DNA of 23,685 nt, taken from the NCBI GenBank assembly GCA_020351895.1, contig CP070672.1, forward strand, positions 1,649,608-1,673,292, read 5' to 3'. Below, piece by piece: positions 12,767-22,700 of this stretch. This DNA is from Thermoplasmata archaeon. GTDB taxonomy: Archaea > Thermoplasmatota > Thermoplasmata > GCA-020350865. The position numbers and the translations under genes are program-made. Under the pieces are notes generated by a model. The model saw nothing but the letters and a program-made list of their open reading frames with translations, did no database searches and was not told where the DNA came from. How positions within the stretch are numbered: position 1 is the first letter of the stretch; each line of letters opens with the position of its first letter.

Positions 12767-15691
12767 ATGTTAAAAAATGGAATGAAAATTAGAATAATAT
12801 CCGGTTTTTTTGTATGGATATTGTTGGGCGTTGCTTTTGTGGGAATGTTGATTGTTGTGGAACCTGTCGAGGCCTTCGGTCCTGAGACCCGGGTCACCAC
12901 GGATCCCAATTACCAGGAGACTCCGGCGATATATGGGGACATAATCGTATTCGAGGATGACAGAAGTACGTTCTGGGACATCTTCATGTACGATATTGGT
13001 TCTGGAATCGAAACCCGTATAAGCTCGATAAGTGGAGACGAACTCAATCCAGACATATATGGTGATATTGTAGTTTGGGATTCAGGGGACATATTCATGT
13101 ATGATATTTCAACTGGAATAGAATCCATTGTTTGCTCCGACCCCTCACCGCAGGAGCACCCTTCGATATGGGGAGATAGGATTGTCTGGTATGACTGGAG
13201 AGACTCGGGGACGACCGGATTGGATATCTACATGTACGATATTGCCCAAGATTTGGAATTTCCCATATGCACCGCCACTAATACCCAGGCCTATCCTGCC
13301 ATATACGAGGATATAATTGTGTGGGTGGATTATCGGGGTCCAGGTGCGGACGGTGATATCTACATGCTGGATTTGGACACATGGACCGAAACCCCTATTA
13401 CCTTTGACAATGAAAATCAGGATTTCCCAGTTGTTTACGGGAATATCATTGTTTGGCAGGACTACAGGAATAGCAACTGGGACATATACATGTACAACAT
13501 TCAAACAGGTGTGGAGACCCAGATAACAACCGATTCCTCGGACCAGACAATACCCTCGATTTATGGTGATGTGATAGTATGGAGGGACTACAGAAACTTC
13601 GTCTCATCTGGCTACGACATCTATATGTACAATATCCCAATGAGGACAGAATCCAGGGTAACTTCCAATGCTTTACACCAGGGAGCCCCTGATATTTTCC
13701 GGGATACCATAGTTTGGGAGGATGCAAGATCCGGGCTTTTGGACATTTACATGATTTCCCTTGATAGGGATGATGATGGTGTATTCGATTCCCAGGATGC
13801 TTTTCCGGATAATCCCTATGAGTACAAGGATACGGATGGGGATGGAATAGGGGATAACCTGGATCCTGATGCAGATGAGGATGGAAGACCAGATGAAAAT
13901 GATGATTTTCCATTCAATTTCGATGATCCCACGATAATGGGCCTTGGGCTTCAGATCAGTTTGAATTCCAAAAGCCAGTCAAATCCGGCAATTTTCGGGA
14001 ACATAGTGGCGTGGCAGGATTATAGTTACGGAAACTATGACATCTATATGTACGACATGATCACATCAACCGAAACACGGCTAACCTGGGATACTGCAAA
14101 TCAGCAGTACCCTTCGGTTTATGACAAAAGGGTGGTATGGCAGGACTACAGGAACGGCCACTGGGATATTTACATGTACGATATAGATGCAAAATCCACT
14201 GTGAGAGTCACCACAAACGGTGCAAGCCAAAGATACCCGGTAATATATGATGATATAATTGTATGGCATGATCAAAGGGGTGGTGATTATGACATATATC
14301 TGTATTATATTAACAACGGAACAGAAATTCAGGTCACCACAGATTCTAATGATCAGCTATATCCAGCTATTTACGAGGATATTATCGTTTACCAGGATGA
14401 CAGAAACGGTGACAATGAAATCTATATGTACGAATTGGGAACAGGAACTGAAACGCGATTAACATTCAATTTATCAGGTCAACATTATCCCGAGATACAT
14501 GGGGACAGGATCGTATGGCATGATTATAGGAATTCTAATTCAGATGTGTATATGTACGATCTGAGTACCGATTTAGAAACCCAGATTACCACAAATGGGT
14601 CTTTCCAGAATTATCCTGTAATATACGATGATAAGATAGTATGGTATGACTGGAGAAACGGCAATTTTGATATCTATCTGTACGATCTTAACAGTAACAG
14701 GGAAATCCAAATCACAACCAACACGAGGGATCAGATGTATCCTGTGATATACGAAAATTGGGTGGCATGGCAGGATTACAGAAGCGGGACAAACTGGGAC
14801 ATCTACATGACTCATTTGGATTGGGATGGGGACGGCGTTTTTGCTTGGAACGATGCATTCCAAGAGAATCCGAATGAGTATTTGGATACAGACTCCGATG
14901 GGATAGGTAATAATGCCGACAACGATGATGACAATGACGGAGTGCCCGATATAAACGATGCATTTGCCCTAGTTCCAGGTGAACATGCAGATTTTGATGG
15001 TGATGGCATAGGTGATAATTCTGACAACGACGATGACAACGATGGGATTCCCGACATCTCAGATCCTTATCCATACAATGTTGTAAATGATATGGGAGAC
15101 CTTATAGAAAAACTCACCAACACTATATACGAAATACAATATAACATTTCATATCTTCAAATGGATATGGAGGATGTGAACTCAGAACTCGCCTCCTTAA
15201 AAACAGATTTGATGAATGTGAATTCAGAGCTCGACTCCCTAAGAACAGATTTGATGAATCTAGCCGAAGCCCTCCTAACCATCAATGAATCGGTTGTTGA
15301 GGAAATTTTTAATGTGGTTGACAAAATTGAGGAATTGGAAACGAATTCCACCCAGAACTATGATACTCTCAAAAGTGACCTTCAAGATTTGGCTCAATCA
15401 CTCCAAACCATGGAGGATGATTTGCAGGAATCCATAGATGATATATCTGAAGGTAAGGATGAGGATGAGGAGGGAAGAATTGGCTTTATAGAGGTTTTAT
15501 TGATCATTTTATTGGTGCTTTTAGTCGTCAATTTAGCTTTGACTCTATTACGGGGTAAGGGAGAGAAACCGCGAGAGCCATATGCTCTTCCTGAGGAGGG
15601 AATTATACAAGAATCTAAGGGATATGAAGAAAAAGATTTAGAGGTTGAGGGGGACATTATAAAAAGGAATGAAAAAGGTGAAACCAAGTAG
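12767..15691 (+). CDS. Surface protein with two seven-unit beta-propellers, calcium repeats and membrane anchor
   Basis: 974 residues, GAGGTGAGG 4 bases before the ATG. A signal peptide (about 1-36, ending VEPVEA) is followed by 14 repeats of about 42 residues with the pattern ET+[VI]T...Q.YP.IYGD.IVW.DYR...DIYMYD. Seven lie at about 38-340 and seven at about 395-685, i.e. two complete TolB-like propellers. Between them and after the second are thrombospondin type 3-like Asp-rich repeats (DTDGDGIGDN, DNDDDNDGVPDINDA) that should bind calcium. From about 780 a coiled coil follows, including the near-identical VNSELASLKTDLM/VNSELDSLRTDLM repeat. One span at about 907-930 (FIEVLLIILLVLLVVNLALTLL) leads to a charged tail. 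Outside-facing, probably oligomeric; a stalked adhesion or receptor is likely. It is convergent with the SDR gene, 36 bases away. Confidence 0.93.
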   Translation: MLKNGMKIRIISGFFVWILLGVAFVGMLIVVEPVEAFGPETRVTTDPNYQETPAIYGDIIVFEDDRSTFWDIFMYDIGSGIETRISSISGDELNPDIYGDIVVWDSGDIFMYDISTGIESIVCSDPSPQEHPSIWGDRIVWYDWRDSGTTGLDIYMYDIAQDLEFPICTATNTQAYPAIYEDIIVWVDYRGPGADGDIYMLDLDTWTETPITFDNENQDFPVVYGNIIVWQDYRNSNWDIYMYNIQTGVETQITTDSSDQTIPSIYGDVIVWRDYRNFVSSGYDIYMYNIPMRTESRVTSNALHQGAPDIFRDTIVWEDARSGLLDIYMISLDRDDDGVFDSQDAFPDNPYEYKDTDGDGIGDNLDPDADEDGRPDENDDFPFNFDDPTIMGLGLQISLNSKSQSNPAIFGNIVAWQDYSYGNYDIYMYDMITSTETRLTWDTANQQYPSVYDKRVVWQDYRNGHWDIYMYDIDAKSTVRVTTNGASQRYPVIYDDIIVWHDQRGGDYDIYLYYINNGTEIQVTTDSNDQLYPAIYEDIIVYQDDRNGDNEIYMYELGTGTETRLTFNLSGQHYPEIHGDRIVWHDYRNSNSDVYMYDLSTDLETQITTNGSFQNYPVIYDDKIVWYDWRNGNFDIYLYDLNSNREIQITTNTRDQMYPVIYENWVAWQDYRSGTNWDIYMTHLDWDGDGVFAWNDAFQENPNEYLDTDSDGIGNNADNDDDNDGVPDINDAFALVPGEHADFDGDGIGDNSDNDDDNDGIPDISDPYPYNVVNDMGDLIEKLTNTIYEIQYNISYLQMDMEDVNSELASLKTDLMNVNSELDSLRTDLMNLAEALLTINESVVEEIFNVVDKIEELETNSTQNYDTLKSDLQDLAQSLQTMEDDLQESIDDISEGKDEDEEGRIGFIEVLLIILLVLLVVNLALTLLRGKGEKPREPYALPEEGIIQESKGYEEKDLEVEGDIIKRNEKGETK

Positions 15692-15727
15692 AGATAAAAA
15701 TAGATAAAAGTGGCCTCTCAGTTTTCT

Positions 15728-16462
15728 TCAAACCATCCACATGCCACCATTGACATTGACTGTTTCTCCTGTGATATATTGTGACTTATCGGACAGTAAG
15801 AAAACAATAGCATCTGCGATCTCTTCTGGCTGTCCAACCCTACCTAGTAAGGCGATTTTCCCCCTTTCCTTTCTCTTCTCTGGTGTATCATCTGCAATGA
15901 TATCAGTTTCTGTGGCCCCAGGAGCAACAACATTGACTGTAATTCTCCTTGGTCCAAGCTCCCTTGCCAGTGATTTTGAAAACCCAATGATCCCAGCCTT
16001 AGAGGCTGCATAATGGGCACCCTGACTTGAGCCCATGTGTGCGAGAACCGATGCGATATTTACAATTCTCCCCCCCTCTGGAATGTAGGGTAAGGCAGCC
16101 TTAGTGCATAGGAAGGTACCTGTGAGATTCGTTCTGATTGTATCCTCCCAATATTGTAATGTGAGCTCATGGAATTTCTTTCTTTGATATATTCCTGCAT
16201 TGTTGACCAGGCCGAGGATTTCACCATATTTGGCCACAAAATCTCCAATCATTTTCTCTACTTGCTCCTCATCCCCAACGTCTGCTTTCAGGGGAATGGC
16301 TTCTCCTCCCGATCTTAGGATGTGATCTACAACATCCATTGCTTTCACCATCTTATCTCTATAATTCACTCCCACTGCATATCCTTCATCTCCAAGTTTT
16401 ATTGCAGTGGCTCTACCAATTCCACGGGATGCTCCTGTAACGAGCACTGGTTTTTTCACCAT
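15728..16462 (-). CDS. Short-chain dehydrogenase/reductase, FabG-like
   Basis: 244 residues from ATG 16462; GGGAGGT sits 6 bases before it but directly abuts the ATG at 16468, so the inner start is better. Classical SDR features: cofactor loop TGASRGIG at 9-16, Asp61, NNAG at 87-90, and the catalytic tetrad Asn112, Ser138, Tyr151, Lys155 (YAASK). The PGATETDI and ITGETVNVNGGMWMV ends are typical of 3-oxoacyl-[ACP] reductases and glucose dehydrogenase-like enzymes. The residues after the second strand (NYRDK) favour NADP(H). Archaea generally lack bacterial fatty-acid synthesis, so the true substrate is open: a sugar, polyol or ketoacyl thioester. Stand-alone gene with its own TATA box. Confidence 0.93.
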   Translation of the reverse strand: MVKKPVLVTGASRGIGRATAIKLGDEGYAVGVNYRDKMVKAMDVVDHILRSGGEAIPLKADVGDEEQVEKMIGDFVAKYGEILGLVNNAGIYQRKKFHELTLQYWEDTIRTNLTGTFLCTKAALPYIPEGGRIVNIASVLAHMGSSQGAHYAASKAGIIGFSKSLARELGPRRITVNVVAPGATETDIIADDTPEKRKERGKIALLGRVGQPEEIADAIVFLLSDKSQYITGETVNVNGGMWMV

Positions 16463-16505
16463 AAACATACCTCCCTTTTAATTAGTCCATATCGGTTATT
16501 TCTAC

Positions 16506-16518
16506 TGAATATTTAAAA
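16506..16518. promoter_or_regulatory. TATA element of the SDR gene, possibly bidirectional
   Basis: On the minus strand TTTTAAATATTC lies about 45-55 bases before the SDR start, giving a leader of about 20 bases. The same near-symmetric element on the plus strand is about 45 bases before the ATG of a possible 44-residue frame at 16563. Confidence 0.45.
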
Positions 16519-16562
16519 TCTGTTATGAGTTTTTCCATGTAAAGGAAAATATATATGGGATC

Positions 16563-16697
16563 ATGTATGATGATATCCCTCCACATGAAATCATATTTGC
16601 TAGAATGTTTCAGGAGGTGATGATTTACATTAATAGGGAGGATGAAATTAACATGGATTTCACAAGAAAAAGGAAAAGAGATATGAATATGTGGTAA
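16563..16697 (+). CDS. Possible 44-residue small protein
   Basis: An open frame starts MYDDIPPHEIIFARMFQEVM and ends in a basic stretch (TRKRKRDMNMW). It lies in the gap between two minus-strand genes. The composition is protein-like (acidic N-terminus, amphipathic middle, basic end), and a TATA-like element lies upstream, but the site before the ATG (GGGATC) is weak. A perfect GGAGGTGAT at 16612-16620 is inside the frame, just before an in-frame ATG at 16620. No family recognised. Confidence 0.25.
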   Translation: MYDDIPPHEIIFARMFQEVMIYINREDEINMDFTRKRKRDMNMW

Positions 16698-16714
16698 ATA
16701 CACTTCAATCGAAT

Positions 16715-19700
16715 TCAAGCATATTCGCCATCGATTAGGTCCATGACGTATTTCGAAGCCCCTGCAACCTTTGACAGCTCTCCATCCCAATCCTCAAGAA
16801 CATCGCCATACTTTTCTTCAATATCAGCCACACACTTTTGGACCTGAGGTCTGAATGGCTCAACCTCATCACCTAAAACGATGGTTGCTAAAATAATATG
16901 TTTCCCTCTGCCCAGCAGGACTTGGAACCTTCCGAACTTAATCTCGTCCAATATACCTTCCGTGTCCCTGAACGAGTCTTTTATGAAGTCCTGGACCGCA
17001 ACAAGCATGCTGCTTAAAATGTCTTCATCCATATCTGGTTTGAGTCTCCTTGTGAAGTGCTTAATGAGTCTCCCATCGTTGTACATGAAGAATACCTCAT
17101 CGATTAAGGTCTTATCTGCTTCGGATTTTTTCATTCCTTTTGTTAGCAAGAAAAAGACGAGTATCACTATAATGGCGATGACAGCAGCGAGAGCCGCGAA
17201 TAGACCCAAGGGTGTCTCCTCCTCTGAAACAGATTTTCCAAGTACAATATCATCTGTGGTTGTGGTCTGACCCTGCTGAACATTCACATCCTCGTAGTTT
17301 CTTTGGTATCCGTCTTTAACAATGATTATTCTCTGGTTTCCAGTAGGCACATCCTCAAGAACATATCTTCCAAGTGAATCAGTGGTATTTTCTACACTGG
17401 GATCTCCTTCCACGTAAACTGTTGCTCCTTGTACTGGATTACCATCCTCATCTAATACCGTGCCTGTGACTATGCCTATGCCAGAGACGGCGGAGACGTT
17501 CACCCAAGTCTTTATGGTATCTATGTTTCCCTCAAAATCACGAACAGTCAACGTTATCTCATAGTCATCAACTGTGTTGAATGTGTAATACGCCACCTCT
17601 CCATAGACACGCTTTAAACCGTTTTCATTGAAGGACCAGGTGTAATTGGCTATACCATGATTGTCTGAGCTGAGACCCCCGTCAAGAGTAACCTGTGTGC
17701 CCACAGTCACCTGTTGATTTGGTCCGGCATCTGCCGTGGGTGGAGAGGAATCCGTAACTGTGATGGTGTCCAAGTAAGTAGTTTCCACTCCATTTGCATC
17801 CTCGGCCCAAATCACAATTTGGTAGTCACCCAGTATATCATAATCTGTCTCATAATAGAAAATGTCTGTTCCAGGCTCATTTGTCATTGACTCGTTTAAT
17901 AGCCAATTTCCTTCAGGATCGGTGATGTCGATTTTGCACAATAAGATACCTAACACGTCGCTAACATTCACGCTTACCCTGATTGTTCCTCCGACCTGTG
18001 GATTAGTAGGTGAAATATCAAAATCCAATATGGCTGGCTTTGTAGTGTCCTGAACTGAAACGGAGTCGCTTGCCGAGATCCAATTGTCATTATTGTCAAC
18101 AGTCCATATGACCACATCAACAGTACCAAGGCCGTCTGGGGTATAGAGATACCAATAAACTTGGCCGTCATTGCTCATGGTGTAATTACCTACCAGTGTT
18201 CCTCCGACATTCAGCTCTACCCATACTCCTCCGATACCTGAAATATCTGTAATGGTAGCTGAAATATTGATTGCTTGTCCTAATTCACAAGGATCTGGTA
18301 TTGATGAAAAGCTGGTAATCAATGTGGGGGATAAATCATAAGCACAGATTGCATCAGCAGATGAGGGTGCAGTTTCCTCATTGCTTAACAGATCCAATGC
18401 CATACTGTAGAATTCGTAAAAGCCTTCACCGTCTGGGAGGTTGAAATCCCACGAGTAAGGTGCCGTGGTATCACTCCAAAATAATGTCCACGGATCCCAT
18501 GTTGAATTATCCACCGAGAAGCGGTACAAGAGCTCCACAGATTCAATACCTATGAGGTTATCAGAAGCTGTAGCGCTGATGGTAATTGGTAAGTTAGTTA
18601 CCCAGTATGGTATTATTATATTCACATTGGATGTAGGTGCCGTGAAATCGTATCCACAAAGGGACTCTGCAAGGATTTTTACAGTCTCTGAATTTTGTGC
18701 ATTATCATCTGCCAATGAATAGAATTCGTAGTAACCCTCACCATTTGGAAAATCGAAGCTCCATTGATAAAGTGGTGAAGTATCAGAGCCATATAAAGTC
18801 CACAGACCCCAAGTTGAGTTGTCGATGGAATACCTATACCATAACTCTACATTTTCCACTCCACTTGTGACATCTGAAGAGGTGGCATCTATGGTTATAG
18901 GGGATGTTTTGTACCAATAGGGATCAATCAAAACCACATTTGAAGTCGGTTCTGTATAATCGTACCCACACAAGGTTTCAGCAGCCACTTTCATTGTTTC
19001 AGAGTTCCCTGCTATATCTTCAGCAATTGAAAAGAATTCATAAAATCCTTCACCTGAAGAAAAGTTAAAGGGCCACTGGTAGGGTGCTGTATTATCGGTT
19101 CCGAATGATATCCACGAGCCCCACGATGAATTGTCTACAGAATACCTATACCAAAGCTCCACACCCATCAATCCACTGGTTGTGTCAGATGAAGTAGCTT
19201 CTATGGATATGAGTGGTGAGGTGCGCCAATACGTATCTATTAAATTGATATTGGAGGTTGGCGGTATTGTATCGTATCCACAAATCGCTTCAGCAGAGGC
19301 CTTCATGGTTTCGGGATTTCCACCACCATCATAGGCTATGGAGAAGAACTCGTAGTAACCATCACCTGAAGGGAAGTTAAAGCTCCACTGATACGGTGTT
19401 GTAGGGTCGGAACCGTATGATGTCCACATGCCCCAGCTTGAGTTATCATTGGAGAACCTGTACCAAAGCTCCACATTCATAATGCCAATTCCTGAGTCAC
19501 TTGCCAATGCATTGATCAAAATCGGGGAGGAAGTATACCAATATGGTACTATCATCTCCACATTGCTTAAGGGGGGAGTCGTATCTAGAACCTGGAAACT
19601 GCCGGAGAACGAGTTCCAGTTGTCCAATGAATCGTTGGCCCATATCGTGTAATTATATGTTCCAAGCATCGAATATGAAACATTACGGTAATATCTACCT

Positions 19701-22700
19701 GTTAAAGGAGCGTAATCCATTGTGAGATTCGTTGTGGACATATCTGGATATTCCACAAATATTTTCACTATTTCAACATTGGTTTCATCATCTTTAATTT
19801 CTGCACTGACATTAACAAATTCTGGATATTCCGCGATATTGGGTACGGCACTTCCATTTGTAATATCGGGCGGATTCAGTTCGTAAATGTACACCGAATG
19901 ATTTCCAATCTCTGGATGTGTAACGAAATTTCCCTTTGTGTCATTGGCCCATATATAATAATATACATAACCCACCTCAATTTGCGCGGGAATGGCCCCC
20001 ATAAATGTGGATGTGGAGGGGATCTTTGTCAGGGTGGTTGAGGAATAGGTGTCAGAATTCACATCCTTGTAATATAATATAACCTCATCCACTTGACCAT
20101 CATCAGTCACATCTGCTAGGATTTCTATTGCGTCTCCCATTAGATTACCTGTTACTGGTGTATGTATTATGGTGGGAGGATATGAATAGAGGGTGAAATC
20201 AAGCCATAAGGTCATCCCGGTGGATAATGACATGTTATAGGACCAGTTATCCACATAACCTGCTTTATGCGCCACTACGTTATAATCTCCCGGGGGAAGA
20301 CCAGCGATCTCGTAATTACCATCTGGATTCGTGTGACCTTTTCCAACTTCCTGGCTGGTGACATTATCATAAACTGTCACCTCAACACCACTATGGCCAC
20401 TTCCTCCATGTAATGTAACATTACCTTTTATTGTACCTGTGGATGGGGTAACACCGAGAGATATTGTTATATTCACCCATTCTCCGATATCTGAATCCCC
20501 TGGATTGGGATCTCCAAGCGGATCGGCTGTGATGTAGTCAGAACCTGTAATTGATACATTAAGAGGTATCCCATTTCCAGTCCTTCCCCATCCAGAGGGT
20601 GGGACAACATATATGATATGGGTTACATTATTCCCGATAAAACTCCCGGAATCGGTATCGTCATATGTACAGTTTAAGGTTAGGTCATGGGGGCTCGGAT
20701 CTGGAATCGTACTGTTCGCCATGTATTCCCCAGTCATATGTATATATATGGGATCTGTGGACGTAATTGGACCTGCAAGTCCAGCATCCCTGGTTAATGA
20801 GGAAGGATTGAGATCATAATATATTCCATCCACAAGGAATGAATCATCACTGTAATCGGGAAGGCTCAACTGGCTTAGCATTCCCATTACTATCTCCACC
20901 TCCTCTTCGGATACGAATCCATCCCCATTACCGAATTGAAGAACATCCATCTCGAATCTGATGGTTTTGTTATCCCCCATAACATAGAGCAACCAATCCA
21001 AGTAGGTATTGTTCCAATCCGAGAAAATCAGCTGCATTTCGGTTTCATCAAGCATTGTATATGGAAGATTCAAAAAGTCATGGGATGTCATGCCTGTAGA
21101 CAGGGTTACCTCTGTTAGATCTCCCTGATATATGTTATCGTCATCCTCGTAATCATTTATAACCAGTATCCAATCACCACTCCATCCCCCAAGCTCGTAG
21201 TACCCCGAGGCATCGGTTTGGGTTTCATTCAGATATCTTTGGGTGATGTTGTAGGCCCAGACCGTGATGCCCTCAATTGGTAGATTACCCATATCTGTTA
21301 CATAACCGGAAATAAATGAATCTATGTTGTAGAATTGGAATATATCATGCTCAAAGGGTGTGTAAAAGAACAGTGTATGGATGAAGTCGCTTCCTCCCAT
21401 TGGAAAACCTTCAAAGAGTACCAAATAGCAGGAACCTATTGTCTCTCCATTGTTGTATATGGATGTTCCATCTATTGAAATCTGAACCTCATTGAGTCCA
21501 ATCTCCAAAGAAAACGTTTCAAAACCCATTTCGAATTCGTTTCCCCAAATATCCCTAATCGGAGCCAAGAGAGTATAATCCCCGGCCTCACTGATATTCA
21601 ATGTAACATTGAGTACCAGGTAGTTGAAGAGGCCATCCAGATCGGAATCCACAAGCCAGAAATCAACAGGTTTTTCTATTCTAGCGTTCGGTTTTTCAAA
21701 TTCATCATAAGAGTACGGCTTTGTGTAATAATCAGCCTCATCCAATAATTCCCAAGTAAGATTATCATATATCTCAAGGTTAACATAGTACCCATTCATC
21801 CCTGAATTGCGTATCTGCTCTCCCATAAAGGTAAGGGTCACAACCTGGGATCCAAGGGTATCTCCAAAATCGGCACCAGTTCCTGAAATTCTCTGGTTTG
21901 AGTTGCTGCTCTCAGCAATATCCCCATCAAGCCAGTAATCCCCTAGTTGATCAACATACACTGTTACATTCACGTAGAGGACATCGTATTGAAGATCCCC
22001 ATCTAAATCTACCGCAGAATCAGTGATGGGGCCTTCGATCCAGGCAGGTGAATCCTCGAGAATCCAATTGTAATTTCTATAGTCCCAATCCCAAATCCAA
22101 GTACTATATTTAGCAATTTTGTATCTCGGCGCCCTAACCCATGATTGAATCCATTGGTCTCCTGGTATCCGTATCTCATAATAACCAGAGCTATCAGTTG
22201 TATTTGTGATGATTGTGTCACCATATTGTACATATACAGTAGCATCTTGGATTGGATTGATACTTGTGTCATTGACATATCCATAAAACAAAGAACGCTT
22301 CTCCCTTGGAAATAAGCCGATATTCAGCCATTTAGTCTCTGAGGGTCTCAGTAAGAACTGCATTGTTGATGGGTCTCGGAACATCCCGGGATCCATATAG
22401 CCATTTTCCCATGCGTCGATTCCGATTCCTACAAAACCTGAAGGAACATCGGCTCTAACCACACCATTTCCATTGGTTTCCGAACTTGAAAACCACCTTA
22501 GATCCTGCTCGCTGAAAGTGATCTCTGCGTGTTTTATGGGTTTCCCTGTGTAGATGTTGGTGAATGTAGCAACTATCTTGGCATTATTTTTTACATGTTC
22601 AAGGGTCTCATTGAACCAGAAAATTTGATCAGAGGGAAGGTCCACATTTCCTGTCTTGTATTCATGATCCTCTGCGAAAATAAAGTAACTTGAATCACCT

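Noticed and set aside
13446..13913. A 155-codon minus-strand frame rich in His, Pro and Tyr
   Set aside because: It is antisense to the propeller repeats and the repeated His/Tyr pattern is the mirror of the GAT/ATA-rich DIYMYD codons.
11731..16722. The same 15 bases, AATCGAATTCAAGCA, at the 3' ends of the Ubl gene (11731) and the giant-protein gene (16708)
   Set aside because: Each spans a TGA stop, but one chance 15-base match in 23 kb is not surprising and no further similarity flanks it.
16482..16790. A 102-codon minus-strand frame overlapping the end of the giant protein
   Set aside because: It overlaps 76 bases of a clear gene in another frame, has no promoter or ribosome site of its own, and crosses the SDR promoter.
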